Origin: JAHRAW01 sp963693025
Lineage (GTDB): Bacteria; Pseudomonadota; Gammaproteobacteria; Arenicellales; Poriferihabitantaceae
Reading direction: 5' to 3'
NCBI GenBank assembly: GCA_963693025.1
Contig: OY843749.1
Span: forward strand, 1,984,001-2,048,000
Length of the DNA stretch: 64,000 nucleotides
Part shown: positions 18,280 through 26,100 of the stretch, piece after piece
Position numbering within the stretch: position 1 is the stretch's first letter
How the letters are laid out: the number at the start of each line of letters is the position of its first letter
Notes under the pieces: model-generated
What the model saw: the letters and a program-made list of their open reading frames with translations, nothing else
What the model was told of the DNA's origin: nothing
Databases searched by the model: none
Program-made: the position numbers and the translations under genes

Positions 18280-20724
18280 ATGCCCAACCCCGCCCCCGTC
18301 CTGACCCCCTCCGCCGACCTGCCGGTGCTGCCGCTGCGCGATGTGGTGGTTTTTCCGCATATGGTGATTCCGTTGTTCGTCGGGCGCGCGCGCTCGATTG
18401 CGGCGTTGGAGACCGCCATGCGCAGCGACAAGAGCATTTTGCTGGTGGCGCAGAAAGACGCCACGCAGGATTCGCCGACGCCGGACGACATTTACCGCGT
18501 CGGCACCGTGGCGGCGATTCTGCAACTGCTGAAGATGCCCGATGGCACGGTCAAGGTGCTGGTCGAAGGCGAGCAGCGCGCGGGCATCGTGCGTTTCACC
18601 CACGACCCGGACGATGACGAAGCCGGTTTCGCCTGCGAGGCGATGCTGATGGATGACACGCATGTCGCGTCTCGTGAATCGGCGCGTGAATTAGACGTTC
18701 TGGTGCGCGCGGTCGCCGGCGAGTTTGAGCGCTATGTCAAACTCAACCCGAAGATTCCGCCGGAGATTCTCACTTCGCTCGCCGGCATCGACACGCCGGG
18801 GCGCATCGGCGACACCATCGCCGCCCACCTCAACCTTAAAAACGACGCCAAGCAAAAAATCCTGGAACTGACCGGCGCCGCGGAGCGTTTGGAGCACATT
18901 CTCGGCGTGATGGATTCGGAGATTGACTTGCTGGAGGTGGAAAAACGGATTCGCACGCGCGTCAAAAAACAGATGGAAAAAAGCCAGCGCGAATACTATC
19001 TGAACGAGCAGATGAAGGCGATTCAGAAGGAGTTGGGGGAGATGGAGGACGTGCCCAACGAGACCGACGAACTGGCGCGCAAAATCGCCGACTCCGGCAT
19101 GTCCGCCGAGGCGCGCGGCAAAGCCGAGAACGAACTCAAGAAACTGAAAATGATGTCGCCGATGTCGGCTGAGGCGACCGTGGTGCGCAACTACATTGAC
19201 TGGCTGCTGGCGGTGCCGTGGAAGAAACAGAGCCGCATCTCCAAAGACCTGGTCAAAGCCCAGAAAATTTTGGACGAAGACCATTACGGATTGGAGAAGG
19301 TCAAAGACCGGATTTTGGAATATCTGGCGGTGCAGCAGCGGGTGAAGAAATCCAAGGCGGCGATTTTGTGTCTGGTCGGTCCGCCCGGCGTCGGCAAGAC
19401 CTCTCTGGGGCAGTCCATCGCGCGCGCCACCAACCGCAAATTCCTGCGGATGTCGCTCGGCGGCGTGCGCGACGAAGCGGAAATCCGCGGCCACCGCCGC
19501 ACCTATATCGGCTCGATGCCGGGCAAGGTCATCCAAAATCTGGCGAAGGGCAAGGCGCGCAATCCGTTGTTTATGCTCGACGAAGTGGACAAAATGTCGA
19601 TGGATTTTCGCGGTGACCCGTCATCGGCGTTGCTCGAGGTGCTCGACCCGGAGCAAAACCACACCTTCGGCGACCACTATCTGGAAGTGGATTACGACCT
19701 GTCCGATGTGATGTTCATCGCCACCGCCAACACCCTCAACATTCCGAGCCCGTTGCTCGACCGTATGGAGGTGATTCGCATTTCCGGCTATACCGAAGAG
19801 GAGAAATGCGAAATCGCCGACCGCTACCTGCTGCCGAAACAGCGCATCAACAACGGCTTGAAAGCGACCGAAGTCAGCGTCAGCGACAAAGCCGTCAAGG
19901 AAATCATTGCGTCTTGGACGCGCGAGGCGGGGGTGCGCAATCTGGAGCGGGAAATCGCGAAAATCTTCCGCAAGGTGGTGAAGGAATTCCTGCTCAACAA
20001 GAAAAAGAAAAAGGTTAGCATCACGCCGGGGCGGCTGGAAAAATATCTCGGGGTCAAACGCTACCGCCGAAGCGATATTGAGCAGCAGAACAAAATCGGG
20101 CAGGTCGCCGGACTCGCCTGGACCGAAGCGGGCGGCGAGTTGCTGACCATCGAAGCCGTGGTCATGCCGGGCAAGGGCAAGCACCTGTACACCGGCAAAC
20201 TCGGCAATGTCATGCAGGAATCCATTTCCGCGGCGATTAGCGTGGTCAGAAGCCACAGCGTGCAGTGGGGCATCGACGCGCGCTTCCACCAGACGCAGGA
20301 CATCCACATTCACGTCCCCGAAGGCGCGACCCCCAAAGACGGGCCCAGCGCGGGCATCGGCATGTGCGTCGCGATTATCTCGGCGCTGACCGGCATCGCG
20401 GTGTGGTCGAATGTCGCCATGACCGGCGAAATCACGCTGCGCGGCGAAGTGCTGCCAATCGGCGGTCTCAAGGAAAAACTGCTGGCGGCGCACCGCGCGG
20501 GGCTGAAGACCGCGCTGATTCCAAGTAAAAATTTCCGAGAATTACAAGAAATCCCAGAAAAAATCCGCCGCGAATTGAAAATCATGCCGGTCAAATGGAT
20601 TGACGAGGTGATTGAACTGGCGCTTGAAACGACTCCCTGTGCTAAAACTGAGGCAGGCAAACCGGAAGCAAAAAACCGCCGAAAGAAAAAAGAGCCGGCG
20701 GGGTCGGGTGTTATTGCTCATTAG
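18280..20724 (+). CDS. lon: ATP-dependent protease Lon
   Basis: A cytoplasmic AAA+ serine protease for misfolded and regulatory proteins. The 814 residues comprise an N-terminal substrate-binding domain (LPVLPLRDVVVFP at its start), a coiled helical linker, an AAA+ module with Walker A GPPGVGKT at 367–374, and a C-terminal peptidase domain. The Ser–Lys dyad is Ser690 in DGPSAG and Lys733 in GGLKEKLLAA, with the family spacing of 43. The lysine-rich C-terminal tail (RRKKKEP) is an extra. No canonical terminator follows; the first hairpin is the repeat at 20750. Confidence 0.97.
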   Translation: MPNPAPVLTPSADLPVLPLRDVVVFPHMVIPLFVGRARSIAALETAMRSDKSILLVAQKDATQDSPTPDDIYRVGTVAAILQLLKMPDGTVKVLVEGEQRAGIVRFTHDPDDDEAGFACEAMLMDDTHVASRESARELDVLVRAVAGEFERYVKLNPKIPPEILTSLAGIDTPGRIGDTIAAHLNLKNDAKQKILELTGAAERLEHILGVMDSEIDLLEVEKRIRTRVKKQMEKSQREYYLNEQMKAIQKELGEMEDVPNETDELARKIADSGMSAEARGKAENELKKLKMMSPMSAEATVVRNYIDWLLAVPWKKQSRISKDLVKAQKILDEDHYGLEKVKDRILEYLAVQQRVKKSKAAILCLVGPPGVGKTSLGQSIARATNRKFLRMSLGGVRDEAEIRGHRRTYIGSMPGKVIQNLAKGKARNPLFMLDEVDKMSMDFRGDPSSALLEVLDPEQNHTFGDHYLEVDYDLSDVMFIATANTLNIPSPLLDRMEVIRISGYTEEEKCEIADRYLLPKQRINNGLKATEVSVSDKAVKEIIASWTREAGVRNLEREIAKIFRKVVKEFLLNKKKKKVSITPGRLEKYLGVKRYRRSDIEQQNKIGQVAGLAWTEAGGELLTIEAVVMPGKGKHLYTGKLGNVMQESISAAISVVRSHSVQWGIDARFHQTQDIHIHVPEGATPKDGPSAGIGMCVAIISALTGIAVWSNVAMTGEITLRGEVLPIGGLKEKLLAAHRAGLKTALIPSKNFRELQEIPEKIRRELKIMPVKWIDEVIELALETTPCAKTEAGKPEAKNRRKKKEPAGSGVIAH

Positions 20725-20749
20725 CCCAACTTCGTCATTCCCAAGTACC

Positions 20750-20838
20750 CGTCATTCTCGAGCGTTAGTGTCCGTTTGCCGCCGCGCTTCTTCTTGCGGC
20801 GGCTTACGGACACTTACGACCTCGGGAATCTCCCTAAG
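20750..20838 (+). repeat. Half repeat: arm A plus core
   Basis: CGTCATTCTCGAGCGTTAG, then A hairpin GTGTCCGT/ACGGACAC with a shortened loop, and the core GGGAATCTCCCTAAG. It starts 25 bp after the lon stop, where it could act as a transcription terminator or 3' stabiliser (inference). A B-arm-like fragment without core follows at about 20872–20920. Confidence 0.78.
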
Positions 20839-20976
20839 GTTAGCGCTGAGCCCAAACAAAGCCCCAACCCCGCCATTCCGGAACGGTAGAAAATAAGGAG
20901 CGACAGCGACTATATTTTCTTCGTATCCGGAATCCATGTCTTTCGTGCTAACGCCACACATCTAAGACACTGGATT

Positions 20977-21037
20977 GCGCGTATCATCCCTGATACGCGC
21001 CCTTCGGGCTACGCGAAAATCCGCTCCCGGCGGATTT
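20977..21037. repeat. D module: paired hairpins
   Basis: One stem GCGCGTATCA/TGATACGCGC with loop TCCC, then GCCCTTCGGGC, then a second stem AAATCCGC/GCGGATTT. An inverted copy is found inside the B arm at 25707–25774. There the first stem is GTTTGTATCA/TGATACAAAC, so the two copies differ by paired changes that keep base pairing. Confidence 0.75.
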
Positions 21038-21039
21038 TT

Positions 21040-21106
21040 CCGGCTCAAAAGACTGCCGGAATGGCGGGGTTTGGGTTTCTCGCTTGCCAGAAAGCGGGAA
21101 TGGCGG
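21040..21106. repeat. Spacer segment repeated at 13349–13415
   Basis: A near-identical copy of the 67-bp segment at 13349–13415 starting CCGGCTCAAAAGACTGCCGG. It directly follows the D module. Confidence 0.75.
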
Positions 21107-21152
21107 CTTACCCGCCGCCTGCTTCGCCCGCTTTGTTCAAGCCCGTGCCAGT

Positions 21153-21244
21153 CTGAGGGAGATTCCCGAGGACGCAAGTGTCCGTAAGCCGCCGCTTAAA
21201 AGAAAAGGCGCGGCGGCAACGGACACTAACGCTCGAGAATGACG
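21153..21244 (-). repeat. Half repeat: core plus arm A
   Basis: A slightly degenerate core (CTGAGGGAGATTCCC), an A hairpin GTGTCCGT/ACGGACAC, and the terminal GCTCGAGAATGACG. It lies in the repeat cluster between lon and hupB. Confidence 0.78.
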
Positions 21245-21295
21245 AGTTATATACCTGTCATTCTCGAATGATAGAAAAATAAGGAGCCCCAACTT

Positions 21296-21496
21296 CGTCA
21301 TTCTCGAATGATAGAAAAATAAGGAGCGCCAGCGACTATATTTTTCATCACCTTCGGGAATCTCCCTAAGTCTACCGTGAACTCCAACAAAGCCCGTGCC
21401 AATCTTAGGGAGATTCCCGAGGACGCAAGTGTCCGGTAAGCCGCCGCTTAAAAGAAAAAGCGCGGCGGCAACGGACACTAACGCTCGAGAATGACG
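21296..21496. repeat. Full composite repeat, arms B and A (201 bp)
   Basis: CGTCATTCTCGAATGATAG opens a B arm (GATAGAAAAATA pairing imperfectly with TATATTTTTCATC), then the core GGGAATCTCCCTAAG, a spacer of about 37 bp, the inverted core, and an A arm ending GCTCGAGAATGACG. A truncated B start repeats at about 21256–21287. The stretch 21500–21770 beyond it holds a low-complexity A-rich open frame (21517–21717) with no recognisable features. Confidence 0.82.
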
Positions 21497-21775
21497 AAGT
21501 AGGAGGGAATGACGAGGTGTTGTTTTGTTGGGGTTGTCAGCCTTGCTTGATAGTTCCCTTTAATATCAACCAGTTACGGCGGAAAAAGCCCAGAAATATG
21601 CCGTCGGGCGAGGTTTTTCGGCTTTTCGGGCGGCAAAATGTCGGGGCAATGGGCGAAAAAATGACGAAAAAAGAACGAAAAATGGCGGAAAATGATGGTA
21701 ATCGGCGGTTGTATTAGCCTGCCGGTTTCATTATGATTGCGCTCGCACAGGCGCGGACAATGCTGAATCTGCTTC

Positions 21776-21807
21776 GGAAGCACCGCGCTTTGGAAGCACT
21801 GCGCTTT
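21776..21807. repeat. Tandem 16-bp duplication upstream of hupB
   Basis: Two tandem copies of GGAAGCACYGCGCTTT end 69 bp before the hupB start. A TATACT hexamer at 21807–21812 overlaps the end of the second copy and could be a −10 box, but no well-spaced −35 is evident. A regulatory role is a guess. Confidence 0.45.
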
Positions 21808-21876
21808 ATACTTGTTGTATTTGTTAGATGTCAATTAATCTGATTTATTAAACTCCAAGCAAGAGGAAACAGTATT

Positions 21877-22149
21877 ATGAATAAAGCTGAACTGATTGAT
21901 GCGGTCGCATCGCGCGCAAGCCTGACAAAAACCGATGCGGCTGGCGCGGTGGATGCGATGTTTGATGCCATCACCAACGCTCTGTCCAACCGCAACACCG
22001 TTTCGCTAATCGGTTTCGGGACATTTTCAACCACCGACCGTGCGGCGCGCACCGGGCGCAATCCGCGCACCGGCGAAACCATCAACATCGCGGCCACCGT
22101 CGTGCCCAAATTCAAAGCCGGCAAAGGCTTGAAGGAGGCCGTCAACTAG
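21877..22149 (+). CDS. hupB: DNA-binding protein HU (beta-type)
   Basis: A nucleoid-associated histone-like protein that binds and bends DNA as a dimer. The 90 residues match the family from MNKAELIDAVASRASLTKTDA to the end. The DNA-binding arm carries RTGRNPRTGETI at about residues 61–72, including the proline that intercalates into DNA. The ribosome-binding site is AGAGGAAA, about 8 bases upstream of the ATG. Its place downstream of lon and upstream of two tRNAs and ppiD is a conserved order in many Gammaproteobacteria. Confidence 0.96.
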   Translation: MNKAELIDAVASRASLTKTDAAGAVDAMFDAITNALSNRNTVSLIGFGTFSTTDRAARTGRNPRTGETINIAATVVPKFKAGKGLKEAVN

Positions 22150-22172
22150 CGCGTCTTTTCGAGCGCTGAGCC

Positions 22173-22248
22173 GGGCGCTTAGCTCAGCTGGGAGAGCGTC
22201 GCCCTTACAAGGCGAAAGTCGCAGGTTCGAGCCCTGCAGCGCCCACCA
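22173..22248 (+). tRNA. tRNA-Val (anticodon TAC)
   Basis: Acceptor GGGCGCT/AGCGCCC; anticodon loop CTTACAA gives TAC. Canonical T loop and encoded CCA. It is 24 bp downstream of hupB. Confidence 0.97.
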
Positions 22249-22256
22249 TTGTTACA

Positions 22257-22333
22257 GGAGCGGTAGTTCAGTTGGTTAGAATACCGGCCTGTCAAGCCGG
22301 GGGTCGCGGGTTCGAGTCCCGTCCGTTCCGCCA
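22257..22333 (+). tRNA. tRNA-Asp (anticodon GTC)
   Basis: Acceptor GGAGCGG/CCGTTCC; anticodon loop CTGTCAA gives GTC. CCA is encoded. It follows tRNA-Val by 8 bp and is probably co-transcribed with it. Confidence 0.97.
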
Positions 22334-22343
22334 GAAAAAGAAC

Positions 22344-22370
22344 GCGAGACGTTTTCGTCTCGCTTTCTTT
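22344..22370 (+). terminator. Rho-independent terminator after tRNA-Asp
   Basis: A perfect 8-bp stem GCGAGACG/CGTCTCGC with a TTTT loop is followed by TTTCTTT. It would end the hupB–tRNA-Val–tRNA-Asp transcript before ppiD. Confidence 0.85.
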
Positions 22371-22423
22371 TATGGAGCCGCCGCCGTTGTGATGCCACCA
22401 AACCCGTCCCGCAAGAAAACCAA

Positions 22424-24361
22424 ATGCTGACGCAAATTAGAGAGCGCGCCACCGGCTGGCTGGCGTGGGTTATCGTTATTCTGATTACGATTCCGTTCGC
22501 GCTGTGGGGAATCCAGTCGTATTTCGGCGACCCGTCCGACGCCCCCGTGGCGACGGTCAACGGTGAGGAAATCCCGCTGTATTCCTACCTCAACGAGTTG
22601 TCGCGCCAGCGCCAGGCGTTGCTCAGCCAGTCGGAAGGCAATGTTGACCCCGCGCTGCTGGAGAGCGCCGCCATGCGCAACGAGGTGATGGAGTCGATGA
22701 TCGCCGGTCGGCTGGTCAGCCAGTATGTCCGCGAGCACGATTACCGCCTGTCCGATGAGCGGCTGAAACAGCGCATCGAATCCACCCCGGCGTTTTTGCG
22801 CGACGGGCGGTTTGACCCCGCCCTATACCGCGACCTGTTGCGCTCCAACGGCTACACCACCCAGGTCTATGAAGCGCGGGAGCGGCAAAACGCCGCGATC
22901 GAGCAACTGGCGGTGGCGGTCGGCGACTCGTCGTTCGTCACCGAGCAGGAGGTCAACCGGCTGCTGATGTTGCAGGCGCAGACGCGGAAAACCAACTACG
23001 CGATTCTGCCGGCGGAGCGCTTCGAAGCCGAGTTTGAAATCGACGACGCCGAAGCCGAGCAACTCTACGAAGACAACCTGACCGCCTTTGAGGCGCCGGC
23101 GCGCATCAAGGCGGACTACATTGAACTCAGCGTGGCTGATTTAGCCGCCGACATTGAGCCCACGGAAGCCGAAATCAGCGAGACCTACGAGCAGACCAGC
23201 GGGCGCTACAAGCAAGCCGAGACCCGCAAGGCAAGCCACATTCTGTTCAGCATCGAGCCGTCCGCCGATGAAGACGAGCGTGATGAGATGCGCGCCGCCG
23301 CCGAGGCGGTGCTCGCCGAGGCGCGCGCCGGGGCGGATTTTGCCGAGTTGGCGAAGCAACATTCCGGCGACCCCGGCTCCAAAGACCGGGGCGGCGACCT
23401 CGGCGTGGTCGCGCGCGGGCAGATGGTCGCGCCGTTTGAAGAGGCGGTGTTCGACATGGCAGAAGACGAAATCCGCGGACCCGTGGAGACCCGCTTCGGC
23501 TATCACCTCATCAAGTTGACCGAGTTGCGCGAAGAGCGCCAAAAGCCGTTCGAGGAAGTGCGCGAGGAAGTCGCCGAAGATGCGCGGCGCGCGCAAGCCG
23601 AAAACCTGTTCGCCGAACTCGGCGAGACCTTCGAGAATCTGGTGTTTGAAGACCCGGAGAGCCTCGCCACCGCCGCCGCGCAACTGGGGCTTGAAGTCCG
23701 GCAAACCGACTGGTTTACCGCGGACGGCGGCGAGGGGCTTGCCGGCGAAGTGCGCGTGCGGCGCGCGGCGTTCAGCGAGGATGTGCTCAACGACGACCTC
23801 AACAGCGCCGCCATCGAACTCGGCTTTGACCGCCTGGTGGCGCTCCGCAAACGCGACTACGAGGCGGCGCGCACGAAGTCGTTTGACGAAGTGCGCGACG
23901 ACATCGTGGCGCGCCTCATCCTGCAGAAGTCGGCGCAGAAAACCAGGGAGTTGGGCGAGCAACTGGTGGCGGATTTGAGCGGCGGCGAGGGCGACTGGGA
24001 CGCGCTGCTGGAAGCGCAGCAACTGGAATCCGATGCCCTCGCCGAGACGCGCGACTTGGTGCCGGACAATCTGGCGACACTGGGCGATGCGGTGTTCGCG
24101 CACGCCGCCCCGGAGCCGGGCGCGGCGGCGTATGCCGGCGTGGCGCTCGACAACGGCGACTACGCGGTGTATGCGCTCAACGAAGTGATTCCGGGGGACA
24201 TCGACAGCATCGACGAATTCCAGCGCGCCTTTCTGGAGGAGCAGTTGCGCGAGCGCGACGGCGACGGAATGTATCAGCAGTTGCTGAGCACGATTCGGCG
24301 CGGCGCGGAAGTCGCCATCGACCGGACGCGAGTGGAAAACCCGACCGCAGGCTTTCAGTAA
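22424..24361 (+). CDS. ppiD: Peptidyl-prolyl isomerase/periplasmic chaperone PpiD
   Basis: An inner-membrane-anchored periplasmic chaperone that assists proteins leaving the Sec translocon. The 645 residues start with a short cytoplasmic segment and one membrane helix (about 13–32, WLAWVIVILITIPFALWG). A SurA-like N-terminal chaperone domain follows, then a parvulin domain from about residue 265 to 365 (SHILFS at 271, HSGDPGSKDRGGDLG, FGYHLIKL), then a C-terminal chaperone domain. The length matches E. coli PpiD (about 620). It ends 22 bp from the convergent pyrC stop. Confidence 0.93.
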   Translation: MLTQIRERATGWLAWVIVILITIPFALWGIQSYFGDPSDAPVATVNGEEIPLYSYLNELSRQRQALLSQSEGNVDPALLESAAMRNEVMESMIAGRLVSQYVREHDYRLSDERLKQRIESTPAFLRDGRFDPALYRDLLRSNGYTTQVYEARERQNAAIEQLAVAVGDSSFVTEQEVNRLLMLQAQTRKTNYAILPAERFEAEFEIDDAEAEQLYEDNLTAFEAPARIKADYIELSVADLAADIEPTEAEISETYEQTSGRYKQAETRKASHILFSIEPSADEDERDEMRAAAEAVLAEARAGADFAELAKQHSGDPGSKDRGGDLGVVARGQMVAPFEEAVFDMAEDEIRGPVETRFGYHLIKLTELREERQKPFEEVREEVAEDARRAQAENLFAELGETFENLVFEDPESLATAAAQLGLEVRQTDWFTADGGEGLAGEVRVRRAAFSEDVLNDDLNSAAIELGFDRLVALRKRDYEAARTKSFDEVRDDIVARLILQKSAQKTRELGEQLVADLSGGEGDWDALLEAQQLESDALAETRDLVPDNLATLGDAVFAHAAPEPGAAAYAGVALDNGDYAVYALNEVIPGDIDSIDEFQRAFLEEQLRERDGDGMYQQLLSTIRRGAEVAIDRTRVENPTAGFQ

Positions 24362-24383
24362 TCCGAGTAACCCGCGGCGTTTT

Positions 24384-25460
24384 TCAAGCGAGCGCCGTCG
24401 CCACCGACCAAGCCACCGTTTCCCCGGCGCGCAGCGGGACGATTTCATCCTGTCCGCCGAGCGCATAGACGGGCGCAACTTGCCACGCCTTTTTTTCCAG
24501 CGTCAACTTCCCGGCATTGTGCGCCAAGCCGTAAAAGTCGGCGCCGTGCCGGCTGGCAAAGCCCTCCAGTTTGTCGAGCGCGCCCATGCCCTCAAACACC
24601 TCGGCATACAATTCCACCGCCGCATGCGCCGAGTAAATGCCGGCGCAGCCGCAGTCGCTTTCCTTGGCGCGCCGGGTGTGGGGCGCGCTGTCGGTGCCGA
24701 GAAAGAACGAGCGGTCGGCGCCGGTGGCGGCATCGAGCAACGCGCGCCGGTGGCGTTCGCGCTTTGCCACCGGCAGGCAGTAAGCGTGCGGGCGGAAGCC
24801 GCCGCGGAACATCTCGTTGCGGTTGAACAGCAAGTGATGCGCGGTGATGGTCGCCGCGACATTCCCGCCCGCCTGCTTGACGAACGCGACGCCCTCCTCG
24901 GTGGTCACGTGCTCAAGCACGATTTTGAGGCCGGGAATTTCGCGGTGCAGGGGCGCGAGAACCTGCTCGATAAACACCGCCTCGCGGTCAAAGACATCGA
25001 CGTCGGGGTCGCTCACCTCGGCATGCACCTGCAACACCAACCCCTCCTCCGCCATCGCCTCCAGCACCGGCATCACCGCGCTAACCCGCCTCACCCCGCC
25101 CTCGGAATGCGTGGTCACCCCCGCCGGATAAAGTTTGTAAGCAATAATCTCCGCCCGCCCCGCCGCCTCAACCACTTCTTGGGGGTGCGTATGGTCGGTT
25201 AGATACAGCGACATCAGCGGGTTGAATTCGGTGTTCGCCGTCGGTGTCGTTGTTGCGGTGGTGGTGGTGGCCGCCGCCACAATCTCAGCACGATACTCAA
25301 GCGCCTGAGCAACGGTGGTAATAGGCGGCGACAAATTAGGCATCACCCCCACCCGCCCAAACCGAGCCGCACTATGCCCCACCACCCCCCCCAAAATCCC
25401 CCCCCGCCGCAAATGCACATGCCAGTCGTCGGGGCGAATAATAGTCAGACGTTCACGCAT
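24384..25460 (-). CDS. pyrC: Dihydroorotase, class II
   Basis: Cyclises N-carbamoyl-aspartate to dihydroorotate in pyrimidine synthesis. The N-terminal metal motif DDWHVHLR gives His14, His16 and substrate Arg18. Lys109 in IIAYKLYPAG is the lysine that is carbamylated to bridge the two zinc ions. The C-terminal part has the family's FFLGTDSAPH motif with the catalytic Asp. The 358 residues are slightly longer than E. coli PyrC because of a Thr/Ala-rich stretch at residues 62–78. It is convergent with ppiD. Confidence 0.95.
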   Translation of the reverse strand: MRERLTIIRPDDWHVHLRRGGILGGVVGHSAARFGRVGVMPNLSPPITTVAQALEYRAEIVAAATTTTATTTPTANTEFNPLMSLYLTDHTHPQEVVEAAGRAEIIAYKLYPAGVTTHSEGGVRRVSAVMPVLEAMAEEGLVLQVHAEVSDPDVDVFDREAVFIEQVLAPLHREIPGLKIVLEHVTTEEGVAFVKQAGGNVAATITAHHLLFNRNEMFRGGFRPHAYCLPVAKRERHRRALLDAATGADRSFFLGTDSAPHTRRAKESDCGCAGIYSAHAAVELYAEVFEGMGALDKLEGFASRHGADFYGLAHNAGKLTLEKKAWQVAPVYALGGQDEIVPLRAGETVAWSVATALA

Positions 25461-25557
25461 CCGCGCATTATAGTTAACATCGCGCGGATTTTCGCGTGGT
25501 TGGAGGGGTTTGTGTCGGGGGCGGTATAAAAAACCCCACCCGTCATTCCCAATAACT

Positions 25558-25819
25558 CGTCATTCTCGAGCGTTAGTGTCCGTTGCCGCCGCGCTTCTTC
25601 TTTTAGCGGCGGCTTACGGACACTTACGTCCTCGGGAATCTCCCTAAGATTGGCACGGGCTTCGCCAAAGTCCACGCTAGCCTTAGGGAGATTCCCGAAG
25701 GCGATGAAAAATCCGCCCGGAGCGGATTTTCGCGTAGCCCGAAGGGTTTGTATCAGGGATGATACAAACAAAAATATAGTCGCTGACGCTCCTTATTTTT
25801 CTATCGTTCGAGAATGACG
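25558..25819. repeat. Composite repeat A–core–core–B with inserted D module
   Basis: Terminal CGTCATTCTCGAGCGTTAG, A arm, core, ~35-bp spacer, inverted core, then a B arm ending GTTCGAGAATGACG. The B arm is interrupted after GCGATGAAAA by a 68-bp D module (25707–25774), after which the B sequence ATATAGTCGCTGACGCTCC resumes. The rest of 25461–26100 holds only this family. A further B-terminal fragment lies at about 26050–26070. Confidence 0.82.
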
Positions 25820-25830
25820 GGTATATAACT

Positions 25831-26030
25831 CGTCATTCTCGAGCGTTAGTGTCCGTTGCCGCCGCGCTTTTTCTTTTAAGCGGCGGCTTACGGACACTTG
25901 CGTCCTCGGGAATCTCCCTAAGGTTGGAACGGGCTTCGGTAAAGTCCACGCTAGCCTTAGGGAGATTCCCGAAGGCGATGAAAAATATAGTCGCTGGCGC
26001 TCCTTATTTTTCTATCGTTCGAGAATGACG
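25831..26030. repeat. Full composite repeat A–core–core–B (200 bp)
   Basis: An intact copy: A arm, GGGAATCTCCCTAAG, short spacer, CTTAGGGAGATTCCC, B arm, with terminal CGTCATTCTCGA inverted at the two ends. It lies just beyond the priA stop. Length and order match the copy at 33673–33873. Confidence 0.83.
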
Positions 26031-26100
26031 AAGTGGGGGGCTCCCTACTCTCTACCGTTCGAGAATGACGAGTAGTAGCAGAAAGACAAAACACCACCCA

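Noticed and set aside
21517..21717. 66-residue frame between the repeats and hupB
   Set aside because: Lys/Met/Asn-rich low-complexity text, no recognised motif, no clear ribosome-binding site.
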